From the NCBI GenBank assembly GCA_929200335.1, contig CAKMZG010000081.1:1-10648 (forward strand): DNA of 10,648 bases. Reading direction: 5' to 3'. Of the stretch, positions 1 through 6,956 are shown piece by piece (within the stretch, counting starts at the first letter, position 1; every line of letters starts with the position of its first letter). The DNA comes from an uncultured Alphaproteobacteria bacterium (GTDB taxonomy: Bacteria; Pseudomonadota; Alphaproteobacteria; Rhizobiales; Rhizobiaceae). The position numbers and the translations under genes are program-made. Below the pieces are notes generated by a model. It was given only the letters and a program-made list of their open reading frames with translations. It was not told the DNA's origin and did no database searches.

Positions 1-210
1 TATGCGGCTCAAATCGCGGCCGAAGATGCTGGCAAAAAAGCGCAAGAGCATGGTATGAAGACTTTGGAAGTTGAAGTTCGTGGGCCAGGTTCTGGCCGTG
101 AATCAGCTTTGCGTGCATTGCAAGCAGCTGGTTTTGTCATCACATCTATCCGTGATGTAACTTCAATTCCGCACAATGGTTGCCGTCCGCGCAAACGTCG
201 TCGCGTGTAA
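1..210 (+). CDS. rpsK: 30S ribosomal protein S11, C-terminal part (5' end outside window)
   Basis: The frame is open from base 1 and gives 69 residues ending at TAA 208-210. S11 sits in the small-subunit platform and contacts 16S rRNA near the E site. The readable part carries the conserved S11 C-terminal half: the VRGPGSGRESALRAL stretch, then ITSIRDVTSIPHNGCRPRKRRRV, the invariant basic tail. The whole protein is about 130 residues in the family, so roughly the first half lies upstream. It is followed by rpoA after 93 bases, the usual bacterial alpha-operon order. Identification is by direct recognition of the motifs and is supported by the two genes downstream. Confidence 0.97.
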   Translation, partial: YAAQIAAEDAGKKAQEHGMKTLEVEVRGPGSGRESALRALQAAGFVITSIRDVTSIPHNGCRPRKRRRV

Positions 211-217
211 TTTTTCC

Positions 218-246
218 AACCCGGCACATCATCCAGTGTCTGGGTT
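218..246 (+). promoter_or_regulatory. Hairpin in the rpsK-rpoA spacer
   Basis: The arms AACCCGGCAC (218-227) and GTGTCTGGGTT (236-246) pair over ten base pairs with one G-U wobble and one bulged T at 239, leaving an eight-base loop. No T-run follows (the next bases are ATCGACAG), so it does not look like a terminator. It could be an RNA processing or stability element between the S11 and alpha cistrons. The structure is seen directly; the role is inferred. Confidence 0.5.
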
Positions 247-303
247 ATCGACAGTTTATTGCTACGAATGGATGGTAGCAATGCAATCGAAGGGATTTAA
301 CTT

Positions 304-1311
304 GTGATTCATAAAAATTGGCAAGAGCTTATTAAACCGAATACTATTGAAATCAACTCAGAAGATGGTGTTGGTACACTTGTAGCTGAACCGTTAGAGC
401 GTGGCTTTGGTCTTACGCTTGGCAATGCGCTGCGCCGTGTGCTTTTATCATCGCTTCAAGGTGCTGCTGTAACAGCCGTGCAAATTGATGGCGTTCTTCA
501 TGAGTTTTCTTCTATTCCTGGTGTGCGTGAAGATGTAACGGATATGATCCTGAACATTAAAGAAATCGCTATCCGCATGGAAGATGAGGGTCCAAAGCGC
601 ATGGTTGTGCGTAAAGAAGGCCCTGGCACTGTAACCGCTGGCGACATTCAAACCGTTGGTGATATCGAAATCTTGAACCCAGATCATGTGATTTGTACAT
701 TGGATGAGGATACTGAAATCCGAATCGAATTTACAGTGAACACTGGTAAGGGTTATGTGGCAGCTAATGCAAACCGTCCAGAAGATGCACCTATTGGTCT
801 TATTCCTGTAGACAGCCTTTTCTCACCAGTTCGTAAAGTTTCTTACAAGGTTGATAACACCCGTGAAGGCCAAGTGCTGGATTATGATAAATTGACAATG
901 AAAATTGAAACAGATGGCTCTGTAACACCAGAAGACGCTGTGGCATTCGCTGCACGTATTATGCAAGACCAACTTTCAATCTTTATCAATTTTGATGAGC
1001 CAGAAAAAGAAGCCGCTCAGGAAGAAGTAACAGAACTTGCATTCAACCCAGCTTTACTTAAAAAAGTAGACGAGTTGGAATTGTCTGTACGTTCAGCAAA
1101 TTGCCTAAAGAACGACAACATCGTTTATATTGGCGATTTGATTCAAAAAACCGAAGCAGAAATGTTGCGTACGCCAAACTTTGGCCGAAAGTCTTTGAAC
1201 GAAATCAAAGAAGTGCTGGCATCTATGGGCTTGCATTTGGGCATGGAAGTGCCTGCATGGCCGCCTGAGAATATCGAAGAATTGGCAAAACGCTACGAAG
1301 ATCAATACTAA
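304..1311 (+). CDS. rpoA: DNA-directed RNA polymerase subunit alpha
   Basis: This is the 335-residue alpha subunit that nucleates RNA polymerase assembly as a dimer and contacts promoter UP elements and activators. The N-terminal domain covers about residues 1-230 and includes GFGLTLGNALRRVLLSS, with the arginine pair 44-45 used in assembly. A Glu-rich linker (about 231-245) leads to the C-terminal domain, with VRSANCLKND (262-271) holding the DNA-contacting Arg263, and TPNFGRKSLNEIKEVL. Length matches alphaproteobacterial alpha subunits. Translation starts at GTG 304, eight bases after an AGGGA ribosome site at 291-295, and the encoded start MIHKNWQELIKPN is the family's usual N-terminus. 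It lies between rpsK and rplQ, and no separate promoter is evident. Confidence 0.98.
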   Translation: MIHKNWQELIKPNTIEINSEDGVGTLVAEPLERGFGLTLGNALRRVLLSSLQGAAVTAVQIDGVLHEFSSIPGVREDVTDMILNIKEIAIRMEDEGPKRMVVRKEGPGTVTAGDIQTVGDIEILNPDHVICTLDEDTEIRIEFTVNTGKGYVAANANRPEDAPIGLIPVDSLFSPVRKVSYKVDNTREGQVLDYDKLTMKIETDGSVTPEDAVAFAARIMQDQLSIFINFDEPEKEAAQEEVTELAFNPALLKKVDELELSVRSANCLKNDNIVYIGDLIQKTEAEMLRTPNFGRKSLNEIKEVLASMGLHLGMEVPAWPPENIEELAKRYEDQY

Positions 1312-1330
1312 GTTAGGGATAAATCCCAAC
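1312..1330 (+). promoter_or_regulatory. Small intercistronic hairpin ahead of rplQ
   Basis: Immediately after the rpoA stop, GTT-a-GGGA (1312-1319) pairs with TCCCAAC (1324-1330) around a TAAA loop, giving seven base pairs with one bulged A. It ends 19 bases before the rplQ start and leaves the AAGGAG ribosome site free. There is no T-run, so read-through into rplQ is expected. It may affect mRNA stability or processing, and its small size means chance is possible. Confidence 0.35.
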
Positions 1331-1349
1331 AAACTTTAAGGAGAGCGCC

Positions 1350-1802
1350 ATGCGCCACCGTAAACAAGGCCGGAAGTTAAACCGGACACAATCACACCGC
1401 AAAGCGATGTTTGCTAATATGGCAGCATCACTCATCGAACATGAGCAAATCATAACAACATTGCCAAAAGCTAAAGAAATGCGTTCATTCGCTGACAAGC
1501 TTATCACTTTGGCAAAACGTGGTGATTTGCATGCACGTCGTCAAGCCATCTCTAAAGTGCGTGACGTTGCAATGGTTAGAAAACTATTTGATGAATTGGG
1601 CCCTCGCTATCAAGAACGTAAGGGTGGTTACACTCGCGTACTTAAAGCTGGCTACCGTTATGGTGATAATGCACCAATCGCGGTTATCGAATTGGTTGAC
1701 CGTAACCCTGAAGCTAAGGGTGCTGCGGATAAAGCTCGTGTTGCTGAAGAGCGTGCTTTAGATGCATCAGCTGAAACAGCAGAAGTAGCAGCTAGCGCAT
1801 AA
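1350..1802 (+). CDS. rplQ: 50S ribosomal protein L17
   Basis: This 150-residue large-subunit protein lines the outside of the peptide exit tunnel. Residues 1-118 are the L17 fold: the MRHRKQGRKLNRTQSHRKAM opening, SLIEHEQIITTLPKAKE, the RGDLHARRQA segment and the KGGYTRVLKAGYRYGDNAPIA core. The last 30 residues are an Ala/Glu-rich tail, a variable extension seen in several alphaproteobacterial L17 proteins. An AAGGAG site sits a few bases before the ATG. It is the last gene of the alpha operon: it follows rpoA by 38 bases and is followed by a strong terminator. Confidence 0.98.
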   Translation: MRHRKQGRKLNRTQSHRKAMFANMAASLIEHEQIITTLPKAKEMRSFADKLITLAKRGDLHARRQAISKVRDVAMVRKLFDELGPRYQERKGGYTRVLKAGYRYGDNAPIAVIELVDRNPEAKGAADKARVAEERALDASAETAEVAASA

Positions 1803-1828
1803 TCAGCGCTTTTAAGCTTTATGAATTT

Positions 1829-1859
1829 AAAACCCTCGCAGGCAACTGCGGGGGTTTTT
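1829..1859 (+). terminator. Rho-independent terminator of the rpsK-rpoA-rplQ operon
   Basis: CCCTCGCAG (1833-1841) pairs with CTGCGGGGG (1846-1854) through nine base pairs including one T-G wobble. The loop is GCAA, a GNRA tetraloop. The stem is preceded by AAAA and followed by TTTTT (1855-1859). It begins 26 bases after the rplQ stop. The next 190 bases (1860-2053) are AT-rich and hold no gene that I can see. Confidence 0.93.
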
Positions 1860-2053
1860 CTGTTTAGAAAGCCGTGGTAGAGTTGAGCAGATTTTTAATG
1901 CATTTTAGATTTTAATTCAGCTGGAATATTTTTTTGATAAAAGCTCCAGTGATATTTCTTAATACAAACAATAGCTTTACTAAGTAATGGCCTGTCATTT
2001 TATATTAAATTGGATCTAAAATTTATTGCGATTATATAAGCAGGGAGAGCAAT

Positions 2054-3358
2054 ATGTGGAGTAATAACGTAATCTCTATGATGAGGGGAAAATGGAAAGC
2101 GCTGTTCATCATCAGTGGGGTGGTATGTGCAGTTTGCTTGAACGCTTTATCATGTCAAGCAGAGGATGGTAATGATAAACCAGCGGTAAAACAATGCGAT
2201 ACACTTGCGTTTCATCGAATGGCATCGCGTGATAACCCTAATAAGATGCCTGTGATTTTTTCTATCATTTCAATTGATGATGCAATTGCTGCTTGCGAAA
2301 AAGCAGTTGATTTCTTCCCTGAGCATAAGCGATCAAAGTTTTTACTTGCCAGAACTTATTTTATAGCTGGTAAACATGAACAAGCAAAACATCTTTTTAA
2401 AGAGTTAGACAGGGAAAACTATCTCCCCGCACAATTTTATATAACAGAACTTTTAAACGGGAGTTTAGGCTTTCCTACGTTGAGTGCAATTGATATTTTC
2501 AATAAATATAGGGCTTGGTGCGATCAAAAAATTGGTTGGGCCTGCTCTCAGGTCTCATCAATATATGAGAAAGAGAATTGGAAAGGGGTGGATTTATCAG
2601 ATTATCTAGTTGGTTTAAATCATGAGCATTCATATGAAGTCTTAGCGGCAAGCTATGAAAAAAAATCATGTGATTTTGGTTATATTTTTGGGTGTGCTTA
2701 TTTGGCAGAGAGTTACGAATATGGTTACGGCGTTGATGAAAATATTAATAAAGCCAATACTTTATATGCAATGGCTTGTGAAGAAAATATTGCGATTGCA
2801 TGTGTTAATCTTGGATTGAACTATGATGACGGCGTTGGCTATATCGAAAACTCAAAAAAGGCCAATGAATTATATTTAAAGGGATGTCAGCTGCAAAATG
2901 GCGAAGGGTGTCGTTATCTTGCTATTAATTATAAACACGGAAATGGTACTGCTGCGAATGCGAAAACAGCTTTAAGCTATAATGTAAAAGGTTGTGAGTT
3001 AAACGATGTTGAGGCGTGTAACGAATCTGGTGAGGCTCATGAAGAGGGTATTAGAACAAAAAAAAATTATGAGATTGCTTTTAAAGCTTATTCGAAAGCC
3101 TGCCAAATGGAAAATGGGAAGAGTTGTTATAAAGTTTCAGATTTTCTGGAGAAGGGCTTAGGCACTGAAAAAGATATTCCCAAATCTATAAAATTTGCGC
3201 TGTTAGCTTGTGAGATGGCAGAAAGTGGGGGGTGTGTTCGTATGGCAGAACGCTACGCAACCGGTGATGGGGTTGTGCAAGATGTGGAAAAAGCTGAAGC
3301 ATTGAACAAAATATCGTTGGAAATACTCAAGATAGAATTAGAGGAATTAAGGCAATAG
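2054..3358 (+). CDS. Exported cysteine-rich Sel1-repeat (Hcp-like) protein
   Basis: A 434-residue protein with an N-terminal signal: basic MRGKWK, a hydrophobic stretch to about residue 30, and likely signal peptidase I cleavage after SCQA (residue 36). Residues 73-120 look like a TPR-type helical pair. From residue 206 to 421 there are six gap-free 36-residue Sel1-like repeats (pattern C-x7-C-x3-[AG]-x-Y-x2-G), and a diverged seventh (156-205) carries a 14-residue insertion. Each repeat starts with a C-x7-C pair: 156/164, 206/214, 242/250, 278/286, 314/322, 350/358 and 386/394. This is the layout of the Helicobacter cysteine-rich Hcp proteins, where each pair forms a disulfide, so a periplasmic location is expected. 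Function is unknown; Sel1 solenoids usually bind other proteins. The start is chosen for the GGGAG site at 2043-2047. msrB follows after 125 bases. Confidence 0.85.
   Translation: MWSNNVISMMRGKWKALFIISGVVCAVCLNALSCQAEDGNDKPAVKQCDTLAFHRMASRDNPNKMPVIFSIISIDDAIAACEKAVDFFPEHKRSKFLLARTYFIAGKHEQAKHLFKELDRENYLPAQFYITELLNGSLGFPTLSAIDIFNKYRAWCDQKIGWACSQVSSIYEKENWKGVDLSDYLVGLNHEHSYEVLAASYEKKSCDFGYIFGCAYLAESYEYGYGVDENINKANTLYAMACEENIAIACVNLGLNYDDGVGYIENSKKANELYLKGCQLQNGEGCRYLAINYKHGNGTAANAKTALSYNVKGCELNDVEACNESGEAHEEGIRTKKNYEIAFKAYSKACQMENGKSCYKVSDFLEKGLGTEKDIPKSIKFALLACEMAESGGCVRMAERYATGDGVVQDVEKAEALNKISLEILKIELEELRQ
2669..3316 (+). repeat. Six tandem 108-base units encoding 36-residue Sel1/Hcp repeats
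   Basis: Cysteine codons recur exactly every 108 bases (residues 206, 242, 278, 314, 350, 386), each followed eight codons later by a second cysteine codon. The periodicity is clear in the protein but weak in the DNA, so these are old, diverged repeats and not a recent tandem expansion. Repeats one and two keep the full Sel1 pattern with Y-x2-G-x-G and KA-x3-Y; repeat four (314-349) is the most diverged, with HEEGIRTKKN in place of the usual YxxGxGV. Confidence 0.85.
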
Positions 3359-3421
3359 CAATAATTTTACGGTCGATTCTCACGCGCTATTCAACACTGC
3401 GTGATGAAGGCGCCTTAAACC

Positions 3422-3450
3422 TTGAGAACGATGACGAGGCGCATTATCTT
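3422..3450 (+). promoter_or_regulatory. Probable sigma-70 type promoter for msrB
   Basis: TTGAGA (3422-3427, five of six to TTGACA) and TATCTT (3445-3450, four of six to TATAAT) are separated by 17 bases. Transcription would begin near 3457, leaving a leader of about 27 bases with AAAGG (3471-3475) eight bases before the msrB ATG. The inverted repeat TTTTCAT (3452-3458) / ATGAAAA (3465-3471) spans the predicted start and touches the ribosome site. Upstream, TCACGC (3380-3385) / GCGTGA (3399-3404) and the palindrome AAGGCGCCTT (3407-3416) are possible protein-binding dyads. All roles are inferred. Confidence 0.55.
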
Positions 3451-3483
3451 ATTTTCATGAAATAATGAAAAAAGGTATTTTCG

Positions 3484-3951
3484 ATGAATAGACGCAATTT
3501 TTTATTTGCCAGTAGTGCAGCTGCAGCACTTGGTTTTGGTAAAAGTTCACTGGCTGAGGGTAAATTTGAAATTACCCGCACTGAAGCGGAATGGCGCGCT
3601 TTATTAACAGATTTTGAATATCAAGTTTTGCGTGAAGAGGCCACAGAGCGTGCAGGCACTAGCCCTTTAAATCACGAGAAGCGCGAAGGTATATTTGCAT
3701 GTAAGGGGTGTGACTTACCGCTTTATTCTTCAAAGACAAAATATGACAGTGGCACGGGTTGGCCGAGTTTTTGGCAAGCGATGGATGATGCTGTGAAAAC
3801 CAAACGCGATGTTTCTGTTTGGGGTATTCGCACTGAACTTCATTGTCGCCGTTGTGGCTCACATTTAGGCCATGTATTTAATGATGGCCCTCAACCAACT
3901 GGTAAACGTCATTGTATCAATGGGGTGAGTTTAAAATTCCAAGAAGCTTAG
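3484..3951 (+). CDS. msrB: Tat-exported peptide-methionine (R)-S-oxide reductase
   Basis: This enzyme reduces the R epimer of methionine sulfoxide in oxidised proteins. The 155 residues begin with a twin-arginine signal (NRRNFLFA, Ala-rich core, likely cut after SLA at residue 24), so the enzyme should be folded in the cytoplasm and then act in the periplasm. The SelR/MsrB fold follows: zinc ligands CKGC (Cys73, Cys76) and CRRC (Cys121, Cys124), the substrate-pocket GWPSFW (92-97), GSHLGHVFNDGPQPTG, and the catalytic Cys144 in KRHCING. These are the only five cysteines, so the enzyme has no spare resolving cysteine; residue 91, where E. coli MsrB has Cys in GCGWPSF, is Thr. It likely has its own promoter (3422-3450), although read-through from the Sel1 gene is possible. 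Confidence 0.95.
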   Translation: MNRRNFLFASSAAAALGFGKSSLAEGKFEITRTEAEWRALLTDFEYQVLREEATERAGTSPLNHEKREGIFACKGCDLPLYSSKTKYDSGTGWPSFWQAMDDAVKTKRDVSVWGIRTELHCRRCGSHLGHVFNDGPQPTGKRHCINGVSLKFQEA

Positions 3952-3956
3952 TGTCC

Positions 3957-3997
3957 TAGAGCGGCGTTTTGAATTCATATAAATGCATCAAGCTCTA
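3957..3997 (+). repeat. Imperfect palindromic element after msrB, possible dispersed repeat
   Basis: TAGAGC (3957-3962) is the inverse of GCTCTA (3992-3997). Inside, TTGAATTCAT and ATGCATCAA pair imperfectly around an ATAA loop, so the whole segment can form a long hairpin with a six-base bulge (GGCGTT). The outer TAGAGC/GCTCTA ends resemble short palindromic intergenic elements that I recall from Hyphomicrobiales genomes. Only one copy is in this window, so its repeat nature is a guess. Confidence 0.3.
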
Positions 3998-4035
3998 AGA
4001 CGGAATTATATTAATTCTACTATTTTTAAATGTCT

Positions 4036-4066
4036 TCCCGATGCGAGACCCTCCCATCGGGAGGGT
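4036..4066. terminator. Convergent-junction hairpin with two competing stems
   Basis: The tight stem ACCCTCCC (4048-4055) / GGGAGGGT (4059-4066) has an ATC loop. The alternative stem TCCCGATG (4036-4043) / CATCGGGA (4055-4062) shares bases with it, so only one can form at a time. The + strand continues GCTTATCTTATT, which is T-rich without a clean run, and the minus strand has no T-run. Lying between the msrB stop and the stop of the convergent DUF2339 gene, it most likely ends transcription from one or both sides. Confidence 0.6.
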
Positions 4067-4076
4067 GCTTATCTTA

Positions 4077-6878
4077 TTAAGTGTCTTTTTTCTTAATTAC
4101 CTTATCATTGAATACGAAATGGGTATAAAACCAACTGATCCCGATAAGGCTTAATCCAAGACCAAGGAATGCAGCAACCCGATAGAGCCCTTCCAAATTT
4201 GCGGCATCGTATAAGAATACTTTGGCAATTGCTAAGAGTAAAACCGCAAGGGAGGCATATCGAAAGATACTGCTCTTTTTCAAAACACCAATGAATAAAA
4301 TTATAATGCCTAATAATAGCCAAGCTGCGGAGTAGGTGTAAATTTCAGCATTGGTTGTCACGCCAATACTCATAAAATTTGGATGGAAAGTAAAACGAAC
4401 ATTCATGCTCACCCAAGTGAAACCTAGTATCAAAATTGAATAGAGTGGAACGAACTCTATGTTTGTAAATCTTGATCGGGTTGTTCTTATGAAAATCAGC
4501 CATAAATAGCTCCAGATGATTGGCAAGCCAAAAGGCAAAATTAGCATATTAACAATAATCCACCCCGACACCTCGATATTGTTAAGCCATGGATTTAAGA
4601 CCATGAAATCTAAAAACACTATTCTTGCAATACCAAACGCACATAAAATGTGCCCCGATGAAAGATAGGTTTGTCTTTCATAACGTTGCCCTGACAAAAT
4701 CAGTAGTAGACCAGCAATAAAGGCTAGATTTGTAAGGATGCCACGTTCAGTAAAGGTGCTGGCTTCCAATATGAACTTAAGGTCTGGATGGAAGAATTTG
4801 CGAACTATAATATAAATCGTCATGGAAAATAAGGCTATGGCCACGCCTTCAAAGATTTGTACCAACCAATCATCTTTTTCTACTTTTAAGAAAAAGGTAG
4901 TTGCAAAAAACATGAGTGCTGGAATGCCCAAATAAAATAGTGGCGCATCTAAAATATAGGAATGTCCGCTATTATAGGTATAACCATAGGCAGAAAATAA
5001 ATGTGTAAGAGGATTAAGCATCAAGATGCCAAATGCGATAGCCAGAACATAGGCCATCTCGCGCATTAAGCGAATAGGGAGCTTTGTATTGATCCATGAC
5101 ATAGCAAGCATTTGAATGGTTAGTGCTACGGGTAGGAAGTTATACTCTAATTCAACCGTCATGCCCGTGCTGATAAAGGCTGTGGCTGTAATGGCCAAGA
5201 TGGATAAGACATTTTCTTTAGCATCACCTTCTGGTGCTACTTTGATAATTCTTTGCAAGAAGATAATGGATAATCCAGCCAAAGCAAAGGCTAATATGCC
5301 CCAAAATAATGAAATATCATCCACCAAACCCATACCACGGATTTTAAAATAACCAATGACATAAAACCCGATTGCCGTTATCGAAGCTAAAGTCACAGGG
5401 ATGTAGGGTAAGGCGACGCGCCACATGAAAAAATAACCTGTTGTAATGTAAAGAGCAGCAAATAGGGTGAGATACCACGCATATTCAATGATATTGATTG
5501 TCTGAGCCGCCCATAATAAGAATGCACAAACAATAGCGCTAATCCATTGCAAGAGTTGATAAGGGTTTTCTTTTATATAGGTAAAGTAAATACCGCTCAC
5601 ACTTAGGGTGGCAAACATTAGCCAAGCAATAAGATGAAAATCAGCTCTTAAAACAGTTAAGCCCATTACTAAATATGCGAGGCCAAGCCCGCAATAATTT
5701 AATAAAACAATTGGGTTGTAGTTGAATGTAAAAAATGAGTTTTGCTTGTTTGTAATTTCTGCAAAGGATTCTTTTGTGAGTAAATAAATGCTCAGTGTAA
5801 TGCCTAATAAGAATAAACCAATTGTTACACTATCAAATTGTATAAAGCTGTGACTATTGAGCCATAGGATTATCCAGCCAAATGCACAACCAAGGGATAG
5901 GAGTGCTAAGTACCACCAATTACGATAACGTGCGGTAACTAAGATGCCTATGAATACTGCAAATAAATAGCTAAAGAGTGGTGGAGATGTGCCACCACCA
6001 GTGCTTAATAAGATTGGTGTTGCATAACCGCCAATGAGTGCAAATAGTGCAATAGGCCAGCCATAAAGTAGCGAAATAAGCGTAGCAATAATTGTAACAG
6101 CCGACATGCCCACATAGCCGACAAGGGTTGGTACCAGATGGTAGAGACTGGTTGCTGCAAAAACGGCAACATAAAGAACCGCAATAGCAGCGCTTGCTAG
6201 CGCTTGGGCGATACGAGTGCCATTTGCCATTGCAGGGCGTAGCCGCACCCAATTAGCGCCATAGAGTAATCCAGCACCAAGAATTAGTCCCATAATAACA
6301 CGAACTGTTGGGCTTAAAAGTCTTTTTTCAATTGAATATTTGACCAAGAAGTAACCAGCAAAAGCTAAGGCTACTGCACCAATCCAAACCATGAAGCGGG
6401 CGCTTAATTGCTTTTCAAACCCTTCATCAGCGTTCTTTTTAACTGGTTTTTGAGGAGGGGGGGAGGCGGTGCTTTTATTAATACTGTTATTTGTGACAGA
6501 TTGAACAGCTTTTTCTGTTGAAATGCTTTTTGCTGCTGCAATTGGTTGCTGTTTTTTCTTCTCGTCTGCGGTGCCGTGAGCCGCTTCATTCTTTTTCAAA
6601 GTCTCTTTTATAGATATGGAAGTTTTGTCTTCCTTTTCAGCAATAGGCTCGGTAGCAGGCTTTTGCTTTTCATTCTTCACTTGTGTGTTCGTTTTAAGCG
6701 AGGCCTCTGAAAAATTTTGCTTTATAAGAACTCTGATAGCCTCATCTTTTTCTTCTATGATTTGATTAAGTTTTTTAATTTCAAATCTTAGTCCACGAAT
6801 GGATGAGCTATTTATGAGGGGGAGGATAATGCTACAAAAAAATATAGCAAGTCCTAAAATCACTAAAATTAGTTCCAA
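4077..6878 (-). CDS. DUF2339-family large multi-pass membrane protein
   Basis: A 933-residue inner-membrane protein of unknown function. Residues 3-22 form one membrane segment. Then come a short coiled-coil-like stretch (about 28-55), a Lys/Glu/Ala/Pro-rich, probably disordered linker (about 60-155), and roughly two dozen hydrophobic segments from residue 163 to the end. The opening of the membrane part, MVWIGAVALAFAGYFLVKYS and SPTVRVIMGLILGAGLLYGA, and GWPIALFALIGGYATPILLS are typical of DUF2339. The start is TTG 6878: an AGGA site lies six bases upstream (6885-6888), and the next Met is residue 163, which would remove the first helix and linker. It lies 78 bases after the MFS gene on the same strand with no terminator between, so co-transcription is possible. 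The family has no established activity that I know of. Confidence 0.85.
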   Translation of the reverse strand: MELILVILGLAIFFCSIILPLINSSSIRGLRFEIKKLNQIIEEKDEAIRVLIKQNFSEASLKTNTQVKNEKQKPATEPIAEKEDKTSISIKETLKKNEAAHGTADEKKKQQPIAAAKSISTEKAVQSVTNNSINKSTASPPPQKPVKKNADEGFEKQLSARFMVWIGAVALAFAGYFLVKYSIEKRLLSPTVRVIMGLILGAGLLYGANWVRLRPAMANGTRIAQALASAAIAVLYVAVFAATSLYHLVPTLVGYVGMSAVTIIATLISLLYGWPIALFALIGGYATPILLSTGGGTSPPLFSYLFAVFIGILVTARYRNWWYLALLSLGCAFGWIILWLNSHSFIQFDSVTIGLFLLGITLSIYLLTKESFAEITNKQNSFFTFNYNPIVLLNYCGLGLAYLVMGLTVLRADFHLIAWLMFATLSVSGIYFTYIKENPYQLLQWISAIVCAFLLWAAQTINIIEYAWYLTLFAALYITTGYFFMWRVALPYIPVTLASITAIGFYVIGYFKIRGMGLVDDISLFWGILAFALAGLSIIFLQRIIKVAPEGDAKENVLSILAITATAFISTGMTVELEYNFLPVALTIQMLAMSWINTKLPIRLMREMAYVLAIAFGILMLNPLTHLFSAYGYTYNSGHSYILDAPLFYLGIPALMFFATTFFLKVEKDDWLVQIFEGVAIALFSMTIYIIVRKFFHPDLKFILEASTFTERGILTNLAFIAGLLLILSGQRYERQTYLSSGHILCAFGIARIVFLDFMVLNPWLNNIEVSGWIIVNMLILPFGLPIIWSYLWLIFIRTTRSRFTNIEFVPLYSILILGFTWVSMNVRFTFHPNFMSIGVTTNAEIYTYSAAWLLLGIIILFIGVLKKSSIFRYASLAVLLLAIAKVFLYDAANLEGLYRVAAFLGLGLSLIGISWFYTHFVFNDKVIKKKDT

Positions 6879-6956
6879 TAGTTTTCCTGCCTAAAATAAT
6901 TAAAAATAAAATATTTCATATTTCTTTAAAGATGGCAATAGTCGCAGGATAATCCT

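Noticed and set aside
1977..1987. Dyad TTACT-a-AGTAA upstream of the Sel1-repeat gene as an operator
   Set aside because: It is short and AT-rich in an AT-rich spacer with no matching second site, so chance is likely.
2010..2038. TTGGAT - 17 bases - TATATA as promoter of the Sel1-repeat gene
   Set aside because: Both boxes are weak, and the predicted transcription start near 2045 would cut off the gene's own ribosome site (2043-2047), so it cannot easily drive this start codon.
2138..2161. Lipoprotein signal (Cys34 in ALSC) for the Sel1-repeat protein
   Set aside because: Residue -3 is Ala and -2 is Leu, which fits the lipobox poorly, while a plain signal peptidase I site after SCQA fits well.
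2669..3316. CRISPR-like or recent tandem DNA repeat
   Set aside because: The 108-base period is visible only in the encoded protein; the DNA units differ strongly from each other and there are no spacers.
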